Below, in pieces: positions 1 to 9,319 of a DNA stretch of 64,000 bases; the first letter of the stretch is position 1, and each line of letters opens with the position of its first letter. Under the pieces are notes generated by a model that was not told where the DNA came from, searched no databases, and was given only the letters and a program-made list of their open reading frames with translations. Origin of the DNA: Rhizobiaceae bacterium (lineage in GTDB: Bacteria > Pseudomonadota > Alphaproteobacteria > Rhizobiales > Rhizobiaceae); assembly GCA_023953905.1 (NCBI GenBank), contig JAMLJA010000013.1, positions 1 through 64,000 of the forward strand, written 5' to 3'. A program made the translations under genes and the position numbers.

Positions 1-3000
1 GACCCGCTGTCGCTCGACCCGACCCGCATATCGGCAGAGGTCACGCGCGACATCGCGGCACGGCTTGCCAGGATCGCCAGGCGTCTGGAAGGCAGGCACG
101 ATCCCAGGGACGTCGCCGAATTCCTCATGCGGTGCCTCTTCACGATGTTTGCGGAAGATGTGAAACTCATTCCCGAGAAGGGCTTTCACAAGCTCCTCGG
201 TCAGATGAAGGACACGCCGGAGCATTTCGTCGCCGCGCTGGAAAGCCTGTGGGCGATCATGGACAGCGGCGGCTACGCACCGCATCTGAACTCCACCCTG
301 AAGAAGTTCAACGGCTCGCTGTTCAAGAAGCGCTCCGCCCTTCCGCTCGACAGCGACGACATCAACGAGCTGTGGATAGCTTCCGGCAAGGACTGGTCCG
401 ATGTGGAGCCAGCCATTTTCGGAACCTTGCTGGAGCGGGCACTTGACCCGCGCGAGCGGTCCAAGCTCGGCGCGCACTATACACCCCGCGCCTATGTCGA
501 ACGTCTCGTGGTGCCAACGATCATCGAACCGCTTCGCGCCGATTGGGAGCTTGTGCAAGGCCAGGTGAAGGAGTTGCGCGACAAGGGCGACGACGCCGGG
601 GCGCTCGCTGCCGTGAAGGCCTACCACCACAAGCTCTGCACCACGCGGGTGCTGGACCCGGCCTGCGGCACCGGCAATTTCCTTTATGTCAGCCTCGAAT
701 TGATGAAGCGCCTCGAAGGCGAGGTGCTGGAGGCGCTGGACGATCTGGGCGAGGATCAGGCGCGTTTCGCAATGGAGGGCGAGACGGTCAATCCGCGCCA
801 GTTCTACGGGCTCGAACTGAACCCGCGGGCTGTCCCCATTGCCGATCTCGTGCTGTGGATCGGCTATCTCAAATGGCAGTTGAAGACCGCTGGCCTCGCC
901 TCGATCAGCGAGCCGATCCTGCACGCCTACGGCACCATCCGACAGCAGGACGCGGTGATCACCTATGACCGGCAGGAGCTGATGCGCGACGCGGGCGGCA
1001 AGCCGTTGTCACGCTGGGACGGTGTGACGAAGAAGCTGCATCCCGTCACCGGCGAGGAAGTGCCAGACGCGGACGCGCAGGTGCCGCTTTATTCCTATGT
1101 GAACCCCCGGCGTGCGCCATGGCCGGAGGTCGAGTTCATCGTCGGCAACCCGCCCTTTATTGGCGGCAAGGACATGCGGGCCGAGTTGGGCGACGGCTAT
1201 GCGGAAGCGTGCTGGGCGGCGCGGCCTCACCTTCCGGGTGGGGCGGATTTCGTCATGCATTTCTGGGACGAGGCAGCGACCCGGCTGCTGCGGAAGCCTA
1301 TGAAGGGGCAAGCGAACCCGCTGCGACGCTTCGGCTTCATCACCACCAACTCGATCACGCAGACCTTCTCCCGGCGTGTCATCGAGCGCCACATGGCGGC
1401 CAAGGAGCCTTTGTCGCTTGTCTTTGCCGTGCCCAACCATCCGTGGATGAAGGCGGCGGACAAGGCCGCCGTACGCATTGCCATGACGGTGGCCGAGAAA
1501 GGGGAGCGGGAAGGTGTGCTGGCGGAAGTCGTGTCCGAGGTCGGGCTGAACACCGACACGCCGCAGGTCGGGCTGGAAGCACAGGAGGGCAAAGTCCGCG
1601 CAAACCTCGCCATTGGTTGTGACCTATCGGCAGCCCGGTCGCTGATCTCCAACTCATATATGGGCCACAAGGGGATGATGCCCTATGGCAAGGGCTTCTG
1701 GATCACGCCGGCCCTCGCCGCAGAGCTTCGACGAGAAGGTAGTGAGGCGCATCCCCACCGGGTCCGCCCGTATCTGAACGGGTCTGACTTGACGCGCCGA
1801 GCACGTGGCGTATTCGCAATCGACTTCCTAGGTCTCAGCATAGACGAGGCTCGGCAGTGGTTCCCCCGCGCATACTCGCATCTTTACGAACATGTCAGAC
1901 CAGAGAGGATGACCAACAATCGAAAAGCCCGTCGGGATAAGTGGTGGTTGTTTGCTGAGCCTGCGTTAGACCTCCGGGAGGCGGTCAGCGCGCTTCCGAG
2001 ATATATTGCAACCACCGAAACGGCTCGCCACCGAACTTTTTCGTTTGTTCGGTCTGATGTGCTTGCTGATCAGAAGATAAGGGTCATTTCGTCCGATCGA
2101 GCGGAGATACTGACTGTCGCAAGCTCGCGTGTTCACGTTGGTTTCGCAATCGCGAAGGGAGGCAGGCAGGGTGTCGGTGACGATCCAGTGTACCAACACA
2201 CTCAGACGTTCAGCCCGTTTCCCTTTCCACTCGCCGTCGATCCTACCGTTGACGACGGTGATCCCCTTCGCGCCCAGCGAGATCGCCTCAGCGAACTCGG
2301 GGCGCGGCTAGACACCTTCCGTAAGGATCGGCTCGCCGAGCACTCGTTCCTGACCATGACCGGCCTCTACAACGCGCTGGAGCGGCTGCGCGAACTGGAA
2401 AACGGCTGCGACGTGCCTCCGCTCACCGAGGCCGAGCGCGAGGTGCATCAGGCCGGTTTGATCTCGGTGCTGAAGGAAATCCACGACGACATCGACCGCG
2501 CCGTGCTTACCGCCTATGGCTGGGAAGACCTGATCCCGGCACTGGTCGGTAAGCCCGGTGCGACCTTGCCGTCACCCCACAAGACGGAAGCGCAGGAGCA
2601 GGCCGAGGAGGAGCTTCTGACGCGGCTGGTCGCGCTCAATCAGGAACGGGCGGTGGAGGAAAAGCGCGGGATCGTGCGCTGGCTGCGTCCCGATTACCAG
2701 ATCCCGAAGCTGGGCGCCAAGGCGCCGAAGCCCGAGGGCGAGCACACGGGCGTGCTCGACATCGAACTGCCCGATCTTGCCGAGCGTCCGAAATGGCCTT
2801 CCGACGGGCTGGAGCAGATCAGGCTGGTCCGCGATCTCCTCGCCAAGGCTCCGGCCCCGACGCCCCCCGACGCCCTCGCGAGCGTGTTCGACGGTCGGAA
2901 TTCGGCCAAACGAAAGGACCGGGTCGAACAGGTTCTCCAGACCCTCGTCGCCACCGGCCTTGCCCGCACGGGTGAGGTCGAGGGACAGACCCGGTACTTC

Positions 3001-3012
3001 CTCCCCAGATAG
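1..3012 (+). CDS. MmeI-like class I SAM-dependent DNA methyltransferase, 5'-partial
   Basis: Adenine-specific DNA methyltransferase of the large single-chain type (MmeI/type IIL-like). The frame is open from base 1, so the true start lies upstream; the first in-window ATG (127) is internal. The SAM-binding motif DPACGTGNF is at 655-681 and the catalytic NPPF motif at 1147-1158, the order expected for gamma-class N6-adenine methyltransferases. About 600 further residues follow, matching the target-recognition and C-terminal regions of this family. Whether it also cleaves DNA depends on the missing N-terminus. The stop is only 36 bp from the tRNA fragment, so the gene lies just outside, or in a neighbouring island of, the element to its right. 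Confidence 0.85.
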   Translation, partial: DPLSLDPTRISAEVTRDIAARLARIARRLEGRHDPRDVAEFLMRCLFTMFAEDVKLIPEKGFHKLLGQMKDTPEHFVAALESLWAIMDSGGYAPHLNSTLKKFNGSLFKKRSALPLDSDDINELWIASGKDWSDVEPAIFGTLLERALDPRERSKLGAHYTPRAYVERLVVPTIIEPLRADWELVQGQVKELRDKGDDAGALAAVKAYHHKLCTTRVLDPACGTGNFLYVSLELMKRLEGEVLEALDDLGEDQARFAMEGETVNPRQFYGLELNPRAVPIADLVLWIGYLKWQLKTAGLASISEPILHAYGTIRQQDAVITYDRQELMRDAGGKPLSRWDGVTKKLHPVTGEEVPDADAQVPLYSYVNPRRAPWPEVEFIVGNPPFIGGKDMRAELGDGYAEACWAARPHLPGGADFVMHFWDEAATRLLRKPMKGQANPLRRFGFITTNSITQTFSRRVIERHMAAKEPLSLVFAVPNHPWMKAADKAAVRIAMTVAEKGEREGVLAEVVSEVGLNTDTPQVGLEAQEGKVRANLAIGCDLSAARSLISNSYMGHKGMMPYGKGFWITPALAAELRREGSEAHPHRVRPYLNGSDLTRRARGVFAIDFLGLSIDEARQWFPRAYSHLYEHVRPERMTNNRKARRDKWWLFAEPALDLREAVSALPRYIATTETARHRTFSFVRSDVLADQKIRVISSDRAEILTVASSRVHVGFAIAKGGRQGVGDDPVYQHTQTFSPFPFPLAVDPTVDDGDPLRAQRDRLSELGARLDTFRKDRLAEHSFLTMTGLYNALERLRELENGCDVPPLTEAEREVHQAGLISVLKEIHDDIDRAVLTAYGWEDLIPALVGKPGATLPSPHKTEAQEQAEEELLTRLVALNQERAVEEKRGIVRWLRPDYQIPKLGAKAPKPEGEHTGVLDIELPDLAERPKWPSDGLEQIRLVRDLLAKAPAPTPPDALASVFDGRNSAKRKDRVEQVLQTLVATGLARTGEVEGQTRYFLPR

Positions 3013-3048
3013 GGCACAGCAAACATCCCGGAGCGGTCGGATCTTGGT

Positions 3049-3093
3049 TGGCGCACCCGACAGGATTCGAACCTGTGACCTCTGCCTTCGGAG
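3049..3093 (-). other. tRNA-Arg(CCG) 3' fragment, putative attachment site
   Basis: On the minus strand these 45 bases match the 3' part of a tRNA-Arg: anticodon loop CTCCGAA (anticodon CCG), the 3' anticodon strand GGCAG, the T arm ACAGG-TTCGAAT-CCTGT, the acceptor 3' strand and CCA. The match stops exactly at the anticodon loop; the bases beyond 3093 cannot form the 5' half. A truncated tRNA 3' end 186 bp from a tyrosine integrase is the usual footprint of tRNA-targeted integration. The polarity suggests the element extends rightwards from here, with the intact tRNA beyond the right edge of the window. Confidence 0.8.
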
Positions 3094-3230
3094 CAATTTA
3101 GCCTGCCTATCCTAAATACACGATAGGGCACGCTACAATGCGATATATGACTGAAATTACTGGACAATACAGATTTTCGCGCCGAACTATCTATCCAGAA
3201 TTTCGCTCCGATATCCAGCCGGTTGCTTCC

Positions 3231-3254
3231 GTGGTGCTTCCGCGGAAGCACCAC
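3231..3254. promoter_or_regulatory. Perfect 24-bp palindrome before the integrase gene
   Basis: Arms GTGGTGCTTCC and GGAAGCACCAC meet at a central GC with no mismatch. The site ends 24 bp upstream of the integrase ATG, and a partial copy of the arm (GCTTCC) lies just to its left. It could be an operator for the integrase promoter, an arm-type recombinase site, or an RNA hairpin in the leader. The sequence does not distinguish these. Confidence 0.6.
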
Positions 3255-3278
3255 GCTCACTAGCGAGGGGAACGCTTC

Positions 3279-4637
3279 ATGGCAAAGCTGACCAAGCGGA
3301 TCGTGGACGCTGCCGATGTCCGCGAGAAGGACTATTTCATCTGGGATGACGAACTGCCCGGCTTTGGCCTCCGCGTGTTCGCCTCCGGCAAGCGCAGCTA
3401 CCTCATTCAATATCGCGCTGCTGGACGCACGCGACGATATACCATCGGCCTGCATGGCGTGTGGACACCAGAGACAGCCCGGCAAGAAGCGAAGGTCCAA
3501 CTGGGGCGCGTTGCGCGCGGCGATAATCCTTCCGAGGAACGCCAGCTCGACCACAAGGCCATCACGGTCAAGGAGCTTTGTGCCCTCTACACCGCCGATC
3601 TGAACGCAGGTCTCATCTTGGGTAAGGGCGGACGACCGAAGAAGCCAACCACCATCGTGACCGACACTGGCCGTATCGAGCGGCACATCATCCCGCTGAT
3701 CGGCGCACGCCGAGTCAAAGATCTGACCAAAGCGGACATCAACAAGGTCTTGAAGGACATCATGGCGGGCAAGACGCGCGTCGCCGTCAAGACGAAGAAG
3801 CTGCGTGGAAAGGCCATCGTTCGCGGTGGTGCCGGCACCGCCACGCGTACCGTCGGGCTGTTGGGTGGCATCCTCACCTACGCTGTCGACGCTGGGATCA
3901 TCGAGATCAATCCAGCGCACGGCATCAAGAAGCCCAAGGACAATGTTCGGAATCGTCGTCTGACAGAGGCGGAGTACCGCACTCTCGGTCAGATGCTTCG
4001 CGAGGCGGCGGCGAACGAGAAATACGCCATGACCGTGGACATCATCCGGCAGATCGCGCTCACTGGCTGCCGCCGCTCGGAAATGATCTCGCTAATGTGG
4101 ATCGAGGCTGACACCGACGCGAGCTGCATGCGCCTGGTGGACAGCAAGGAAGGCGAGTCCATTCGTCCTATCGGACTGCCCGTCGTCGAGTATCTGGAGG
4201 AACGTCGCAAGACCGCTGCGGGCACCTACGTCTTCCCCGGTCAGGGCGAGGACAATGCGTTCGGTAGCTTCCCGAACCATTGGGAGCAGATCTTCACAGA
4301 CAGCCCGCTCGTCGGTGTCACCCCGCACGTCCTGCGCCACAGCTTTGCCAGCATCGCCAACGATCTCGGCTTCACCGAGGTGACGATCGCCGCGCTGGTC
4401 GGCCACTCCAAAGGTTCGGTGACGAGCAAATATATTCACACACTCGACACGGCGCTCATCATGGCCGCCGATACGATCTCCGGCTACATTCAAGGGCTGC
4501 TCCAGGGAGTGGAATTCAAGCAGACAGCCTACGCACTGGATCGCGACTCCCGTCGAGCCGCGCTTGACCTCTTCCTGACCAAAGCGGTGGGAGAGCCGGC
4601 GAACGAAGCAGAAGAGGAGGGTCGCTTGGCAGCTTGA
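3279..4637 (+). CDS. int: Tyrosine site-specific integrase
   Basis: Phage-type tyrosine recombinase of 452 aa, expected to integrate and excise the element at tRNA-Arg. The N-terminus (residues 1-90) looks like the DUF4102 arm-DNA-binding domain, followed by a SAM-like core-binding domain (about 95-215). The catalytic set is complete: R265 in TGCRRSE, H350-x-x-R353 in HVLRHS, H376 in GHS and the nucleophile Y385 in SKYIH. The ATG follows GAGGGGAA, a good ribosome binding site. The excisionase-like partner (30300) is far away, as in Mesorhizobium ICEs. The gene appears intact. Confidence 0.93.
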   Translation: MAKLTKRIVDAADVREKDYFIWDDELPGFGLRVFASGKRSYLIQYRAAGRTRRYTIGLHGVWTPETARQEAKVQLGRVARGDNPSEERQLDHKAITVKELCALYTADLNAGLILGKGGRPKKPTTIVTDTGRIERHIIPLIGARRVKDLTKADINKVLKDIMAGKTRVAVKTKKLRGKAIVRGGAGTATRTVGLLGGILTYAVDAGIIEINPAHGIKKPKDNVRNRRLTEAEYRTLGQMLREAAANEKYAMTVDIIRQIALTGCRRSEMISLMWIEADTDASCMRLVDSKEGESIRPIGLPVVEYLEERRKTAAGTYVFPGQGEDNAFGSFPNHWEQIFTDSPLVGVTPHVLRHSFASIANDLGFTEVTIAALVGHSKGSVTSKYIHTLDTALIMAADTISGYIQGLLQGVEFKQTAYALDRDSRRAALDLFLTKAVGEPANEAEEEGRLAA

Positions 4638-4654
4638 GGCTTGCGATCACATCC

Positions 4655-5043
4655 ACCACAAATCGCGCAAGGCCGGCATCTCGGTCCCAACTCTGGTGAT
4701 GATGGCGGTAATAGGAATGATATGCGCCCTGAATCGGCTCACCCACGGCGCCGGCGCAGAACTCAAGCAGATCGAGGATCACCGGCGTGTCGGGCACTTC
4801 GCTCGGGGAGAGCGGCCATTCGATCCACGGCACCTCGGCACCTAGCACCCGGCGGAAGGCCTACTCGTCACACCCACACGGACCGTTTCCGTCGGGGCAC
4901 TGTTCCGGAAAGCGCAGGCCAAATGAGCCGTTGCCAATTCCCGTCTGGATCAAGCTGTAGAGGCCGGCCCACAAGCGCGCATCGATGACATCGATTGTTG
5001 GAGGTCGTGTTCCGTACTCACGATCGGTAAAATAGGTAGATAT
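4655..5043 (-). pseudogene. Decayed third gene of the AbiE-like operon
   Basis: Directly downstream of the AbiEii-like stop, a GAGGG ribosome binding site is followed six bases later by ATA where ATG would be expected, then a continuous reading STYFTDREYGTRPP... of about 60 codons, an in-frame TAG at 4861-4863, and about 68 more codons (FRRVLGAEVPWIEWPLSP...SYYRHHH...). Coding sense ends near 4655, next to the integrase stop. A lost start, an amber codon and a missing 3' end together indicate a pseudogene. The family is not one I can name; I remember similar proteins as hypothetical neighbours of AbiEii genes. This gene fills most of the gap between integrase and AbiEii. Confidence 0.65.
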
Positions 5044-5058
5044 CGGTTTCCCTCAAGA

Positions 5059-6078
5059 TCATCCCTTCTCCGCGTGGTTTGCCCGCTCTGCTATGTCTGC
5101 GCATCGTTCGATCAACGCCTCAAACGGCTCGGCGTCTTCGAGCAGCAGCCCGTCTTCGACCATGCGCGCGTAATCCATGGCCAACGCCGTGCGCGCCTCA
5201 CCATTCGGCGCGAGTTGCAGGTTTCCGCTGACAGCGGCTTCATAGTCGATGGCCGCGCCATCGACCGCTTTCTCCGCGAAGAACATGCTCTTGTGGTGGG
5301 CAACGGCATTGGCGAGGTTGCGGTCGGCGAATGCGACGGTGGCGATGCCCGCATCGTCCAGTCGAACAACGTCGTGCCAGTGGCGGGCGAAGCGCTCGCC
5401 ACGCAGCCGTTCCTGCAGGCAAAAGACGTGCATTGCGGTCGCCTTCTCCCAGAAGGTCCGCTCGGCATGCATCACCCGCGGGCGCGCCGTTGGAAACTCG
5501 ACGCCTTCGATCAGTCCGGCCGCATCGCACGCCACATCGCGTGGGCTGGCCGGCTCTCCCGTCGAGCGGGCACCGAACTCCAGCATCACGCTCGGAGCCA
5601 CATAGCCCGATCCCGCCGAGGTCGCTTCATAGTCGACGAACAGCTTGTCGCCTTCGACCCTGAGGGTCGCGGGCAGCGATTGCGCGTCGATCGCACCGGC
5701 AAGAAGAGGCTGAACCGTTCCGTTGACCCACTCGGGCAGGCGGTATCGGACGGCCTTCGACCACCGTCTCTCCTCGCTCCGATTTTTCGGCAGGGCCTCG
5801 CCATCCTCGCCTACCAGATCAGGGGCGATGGCACGGATGTCGTAGGTGAGATCCACGTCCTCGGAAAAACGTCGAATGACGTGATACGCCTTCGACAGCG
5901 ACGTGCCGCCCTTGAACACGAGATGCTCGCCAAGGTCGGACCCGAACAGCGTCGCAAGAGTCCAAACGACCCACACATCCTTTTCCAGCAGATGGGGCGG
6001 CCGCCCGGATTGATCGGCAGCGACGGCCAAGGCCTCGCGCCGATCGCCTGCCGATAATGTGAGGAAGGCTTCAGCCAT
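5059..6078 (-). CDS. AbiEii/AbiGii-family nucleotidyltransferase toxin
   Basis: Predicted 339-aa toxin of an AbiE (type IV) toxin-antitoxin or abortive-infection pair. The DNA polymerase beta-like nucleotidyltransferase signature is clear: GGTSLSKAY at residues 57-65 and FSEDVDLTYD at 71-80, with the acidic pair D74/D76 expected to bind metal. LEKDVWVVWTL (31-41) is also typical of AbiEii. The ATG at 6078 sits inside the end of the antitoxin gene (ATGGCTGA overlap), so translation is probably coupled; the longer frame to 6105 lacks this arrangement. Likely co-transcribed with the upstream antitoxin gene. Confidence 0.85.
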   Translation of the reverse strand: MAEAFLTLSAGDRREALAVAADQSGRPPHLLEKDVWVVWTLATLFGSDLGEHLVFKGGTSLSKAYHVIRRFSEDVDLTYDIRAIAPDLVGEDGEALPKNRSEERRWSKAVRYRLPEWVNGTVQPLLAGAIDAQSLPATLRVEGDKLFVDYEATSAGSGYVAPSVMLEFGARSTGEPASPRDVACDAAGLIEGVEFPTARPRVMHAERTFWEKATAMHVFCLQERLRGERFARHWHDVVRLDDAGIATVAFADRNLANAVAHHKSMFFAEKAVDGAAIDYEAAVSGNLQLAPNGEARTALAMDYARMVEDGLLLEDAEPFEALIERCADIAERANHAEKG

Positions 6079-6670
6079 GCGCGACCTTGCCCACCGTCCT
6101 GGCAAGCCAGCTCGGGAGCTGGGGGGCGGCCGCGACGAGTTCGCCGAACGTGGAAGACGGCAACTTGCGCTTCAACGTCTTCAAGGCGGCTTCCGCCTTC
6201 TCCGGTCCCAACCAAGCCAGCGCGCGCACAGCCTGTCCGGCGGGCCGATCGGCCAGCGCCAGTTGCCAGCGTGGCGCATGCCGCAGCTCGACGACCTGTT
6301 GGCCTAGATTCATCGTCCGGCTACGGCCCGATGTCAGATAGACCGACCGGACCGGCACCTGAGTCGTGAGCCCGAGCGCGTTGGCGGCGGCGGCGCCGTT
6401 TGACACGATGACTTCGCCCCGCTGGCTCGCGAGAGCTTCGACGGCCTTCTCGACGGAGGGTGCGCGAACGCCGAACCGGCTCGAAACCGGGCACAGATAG
6501 ACGCCGCGCCCGGCACGCATCAGCCGGCCACGTTCAGCCAGTCGCGACAATGCCTGGTCCACCGCGGCGCGATTGCCGAGGTGGAGCAAGCTCTTAGCAG
6601 CGATCGGAGCGCCCTCGGGAAGGCCCTTGGTATGCGCCAGAATCTGCTCGGTCAGTCTTTGCACAGCCAT
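6071..6670 (-). CDS. AbiEi-like antitoxin/transcriptional regulator (DUF6088-type)
   Basis: A 199-aa protein with an N-terminal winged-helix region (residues 1-55, LTEQILAHTKG...VDQALSRLAERGRL..GRGVYLCP), the layout of AbiEi and DUF6088 antitoxins that pair with AbiEii nucleotidyltransferases. The frame is open to 7090, but the ATG at 6670 is preceded by AGGAG and by the palindrome 6675-6704, which fixes the start. AbiEi antitoxins are known to bind inverted repeats in their own promoter, which fits. First gene of the operon, overlapping the toxin by eight bases. Confidence 0.8.
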   Translation of the reverse strand: MAVQRLTEQILAHTKGLPEGAPIAAKSLLHLGNRAAVDQALSRLAERGRLMRAGRGVYLCPVSSRFGVRAPSVEKAVEALASQRGEVIVSNGAAAANALGLTTQVPVRSVYLTSGRSRTMNLGQQVVELRHAPRWQLALADRPAGQAVRALAWLGPEKAEAALKTLKRKLPSSTFGELVAAAPQLPSWLARTVGKVAHG

Positions 6671-6674
6671 TCTC

Positions 6675-6704
6675 CTGTCAGAAATATATGCAATATTCTG
6701 ACAG
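6675..6704. promoter_or_regulatory. Inverted repeat operator of the AbiE-like operon
   Basis: Arms CTGTCAGAA (6675-6683) and TTCTGACAG (6696-6704) are perfectly complementary around a 12-bp AT-rich centre. The repeat ends four bases upstream of the antitoxin ATG and overlaps its Shine-Dalgarno region, so bound antitoxin would block the operon. The AT-rich centre may also hold the -10 region. Confidence 0.65.
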
Positions 6705-6902
6705 TTTTCAACCGGGCTGCTGCGGCAGTCCTGGATCAGGGTGTTCCTGCAGGGGAAAGGCCTCAAAGACCGCGTCGCCGAGCTGGCTGCCAGCTCCGAA
6801 CCGGCCATTTGGGAGTCAATGACCCGCTGATTGGGAATGATATGGTCCGGGAGGGGAAAGCCTTCCCCTGCGGCCGAGCCCAAGGTCTCGGCCGACCCCT
6901 TC

Positions 6903-6998
6903 TGCGGGGAGACCCCGCAACACCCCCAATAGAGTGAGAGTGTGGACCGGATTTCCGTGACGGGTTGAGGGTCGGGAGAGGGTCTTCCGGCACCCGTC
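6903..6998 (+). promoter_or_regulatory. Structured leader, copy A (before DUF932 pseudogene)
   Basis: Two hairpins. The first is TGCGGGG-AGA-CCCCGCA (6903-6919). The second has an outer stem GACGGGT/ACCCGTC (6959-6965, 6992-6998) and an inner stem TCGGGAGA/TCTTCCGG (6972-6979, 6983-6990). The bases just before and within the second hairpin (ATTTCCGTGACGGGTTGAGG) recur exactly in copy B at 14154-14173. It ends two bases before the GGAG ribosome binding site. Confidence 0.65.
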
Positions 6999-7013
6999 AT
7001 GGAGTTTGATCCC

Positions 7014-7650
7014 ATGAACATGCAGGTTCGCGATGCCCGGCGCGACGTGCGTGGCGGCTGGAAGGTGGACGTCAATCGCGGCGAGCGCATCGGCCGCGTT
7101 TCCTCGGAGTGGTTCTCGCGGCCGGACGACGAGCGCTATCTGTCCCTCCCCGAACTCGGCCGGACCGTTCGCGAGCGCACCGAGCGCAGTCGGACCCGTG
7201 TCGTCGAATCCGCGCTCATCCATGTCGAAGCCAGCCGCACCGACCCCGAACGGCTCGCCCTGATCCTGCCGGGCGCCGACAAGCCCATCGCGCCGACGCA
7301 CTGGAGCTTCGGCCAACTCGCGAGCCAGGTCGGCGCCCCGGCCGCGTACCTGCGTCAGCACCCCGCCGCGCTCGCCGGCATCAACCTGCAATATAACCTG
7401 ATCTCCCACCGCGCTGAGCAGATCAAGACGCTCGAGACCAATGATGGCCGCGTCGAACTGCGGGCGGTGACAGACCCGGACTAACGGGAGGATCTACGAC
7501 CACGAGTTGGTCGAGGCAGTGTAGCGCATCGCCGGCAACGGCACCGGCGACACCCGTTGGAAGGTGCCAGGCGTCCTCGACTGGTCGACCGGCGTCTACA
7601 ATCCGCGCGTCGACATCACCAAGGACACCACGACGCTCTACGCCGGCTAA
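7014..7650 (+). pseudogene. DUF932-family gene, frameshifted and truncated
   Basis: Residues NMQVRDARRDVRGGWKVD... through SHRAEQIKTLETNDGRVELRAV resemble DUF932 (phage/plasmid-related) proteins. At 7482 the frame closes (GAC TAA CGG); removing one A restores GAC TAC GGG and the frame runs on as YGRIYDHELVEAV, meets a second stop (GTG TAG CGC), continues IAGNGTGDTRWKVPGVLDWSTGVYNPRVDITKD... and ends at 7650, short of the usual C-terminus. So there are two or three lesions. The start at 7014 follows GGAG; the ATG at 6999 lacks a ribosome binding site. In related elements DUF932 lies next to ardC; here about 7 kb separates them. Confidence 0.7.
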
Positions 7651-7813
7651 TCGTGGATTCTTGAATCGAAAGTGCGCTGCCCGCTTTGCGAAAGCTGCCA
7701 TACACTGTCGCCGCTATGAAATAGCGCAAATGACGAACTTCGATTTCACGAGCAGAATTCATTGCGGTGCCTGCTCACGATTCGTCGCTTGCAATTGCGG
7801 TTTCCGATCATAT

Positions 7814-8167
7814 TCAGCTGCGTAATTCCCGGGCCGTCCCATCCTTTGTCGAGGCACTTTGCGCAAACAAGGAAAGGATGATCGAGGCAATCGCGCCGGC
7901 GCACATGAAGCCCAAGATTTGCCAAGGAACATTCAGATGATCGGGCGGCGAGTCGGAGGCCCCGCTCAGTAATCGCACGAGCATCCAAGTGTCGATAACA
8001 CCGATGAGCGCGCCCCCTGGAAAGCCGAGCCCCTTCGCAAGCCCAGGCTGCGCGGCCGAAAATTTGATGCTGACCGTCTCGGCTACTCGGAATGGGTCGA
8101 CTGCTATCTCTACCGACAGTGACGATGGCGCGGTTCTTGTCGAACTGGCGTGCAGCTTGCCGAGCAA
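7814..8167 (-). CDS. Possible small membrane protein downstream of the exporter
   Basis: A 117-aa frame 30 bp after the permease stop and in the same direction. The C-terminal half carries two hydrophobic stretches (GFPGGALIGVIDTWMLVRLL and WQILGFMCAGAIASIILSLF), so it could be a small inner-membrane protein of the exporter operon. The first 45 residues look less protein-like and the true start may lie inside. No family recognised. The 163 bp between the DUF932 remnant and this gene hold nothing I can identify. Confidence 0.35.
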   Translation of the reverse strand: MLGKLHASSTRTAPSSLSVEIAVDPFRVAETVSIKFSAAQPGLAKGLGFPGGALIGVIDTWMLVRLLSGASDSPPDHLNVPWQILGFMCAGAIASIILSLFAQSASTKDGTARELRS

Positions 8168-8197
8168 ACGAGCGTCCGGCAGCGCGATTGTGCGGCA

Positions 8198-9316
8198 TCA
8201 ACCGGCCAAGGATCGTCTGAACAAGAGCAGGCTGACCGTGAGAAAGCTGACGCCCATGCCCAACATGGTGACGAAATCCCTCCATACCATCGAGAAATCC
8301 GCTCCGCGGTATGCGATACCCTGCATGAAGCTGATGTAGTGGCGTGACGGGAAGAACCAAGTGAGGTACTGGACCCACTGCGGCTGGCTTTCCACAGGCG
8401 AAATGCCGCCCGACAACATCATCATCGGCATGACCGACATCATCATCAACAGCGCAAATTGGGCCATCGTGCGCGCGATCGTGCCGAGTAGGATGCCGAT
8501 CGATGCCGCCGCACAAATGTAGACCGCCGAGCCCAGCAGCAGCAGAGGGCGAGATCCGGCGATCGGCACGTGCAGCGCGCCTTGCACCACCAGCAGCAGC
8601 GAAAGTGTGAATGCCACCATGATCGCCAGGCCGTTGGCCCAGACCTTTGCCAGCGCGATTTCCGAGGCCCTCAGCGGCATCACGAGCAGGTGTTCGATGG
8701 TCCCGTGCTCGCGCTCGCGCAGCAGCGCAGCTCCGGTCAGGATGATCATCAGCATCGAGAGTTGGTCCGTCAGGGCCACAAGCGCACTAAACCAGGCCAG
8801 GGTGCCGTTGGGGTTGAAGGCACGACGCTTGGCCAGGGTGGAATCGAGCCCGCGGTAGCTCTGCATCTCCTGGCGATAGCGTGTGACTTCCTGGGAGATG
8901 ATATTCTGAATGTAGCCGGTGCCGATGCCGGCCTGTTGCACCGCGGTCGCATCGGCGCTGACATGGATCTCGGCGTTCTTTCCGACCCGAGTGTCGGCCT
9001 CGAAGCGGGGAGGGATCTCGACGATGAAGGTGAACTGGCCTTTGTCCATCGCGCGATCGATCTCGGCCGCGCTGATGGTTTGGACCTTCTGGAAGTACGG
9101 CGGGTAGAAGAGGTCGATGATCGAGCGCGATAGCTGCGACTGGTCTTCGTCGATGATTGCGATAGCTGCGTTGTTGACAGTCTCGCCGCTACCACTGGCC
9201 TGCGTGTAGACGCTGACGCCGAGCGACCAGACGATAAACAGCATCATCGTCACGTCTTTGATGAGCTCCTTGAGCTCTTTGGTTCCCAACCACCAGATGT
9301 TGATCAGGCTCGGCAC
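8198..9316 (-). CDS. ABC-2 type transporter permease (YhhJ-like)
   Basis: A 372-aa inner-membrane permease of the ABC-2 family. One N-terminal membrane segment (about residues 20-38) is followed by a large periplasmic domain (about 45-170), then five hydrophobic segments in the C-terminal half; GAALLREREHGTIEHLLVMPL is the typical cytoplasmic loop of YhhJ/YbhS-type permeases. It lies three bases downstream of the RbbA-like gene. In the Escherichia coli yhiI-rbbA-yhhJ locus the same three functions occur in this order, so the protein is probably the dedicated permease of a multidrug-type exporter. Substrate unknown. Confidence 0.85.
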   Translation of the reverse strand: MPSLINIWWLGTKELKELIKDVTMMLFIVWSLGVSVYTQASGSGETVNNAAIAIIDEDQSQLSRSIIDLFYPPYFQKVQTISAAEIDRAMDKGQFTFIVEIPPRFEADTRVGKNAEIHVSADATAVQQAGIGTGYIQNIISQEVTRYRQEMQSYRGLDSTLAKRRAFNPNGTLAWFSALVALTDQLSMLMIILTGAALLREREHGTIEHLLVMPLRASEIALAKVWANGLAIMVAFTLSLLLVVQGALHVPIAGSRPLLLLGSAVYICAAASIGILLGTIARTMAQFALLMMMSVMPMMMLSGGISPVESQPQWVQYLTWFFPSRHYISFMQGIAYRGADFSMVWRDFVTMLGMGVSFLTVSLLLFRRSLAG

Positions 9317-9319
9317 GGG

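Noticed and set aside
5074..6057. 327-aa plus-strand frame opposite AbiEii
   Set aside because: Antisense shadow of a gene with clear nucleotidyltransferase motifs; many Arg/Gly stretches and no domain.
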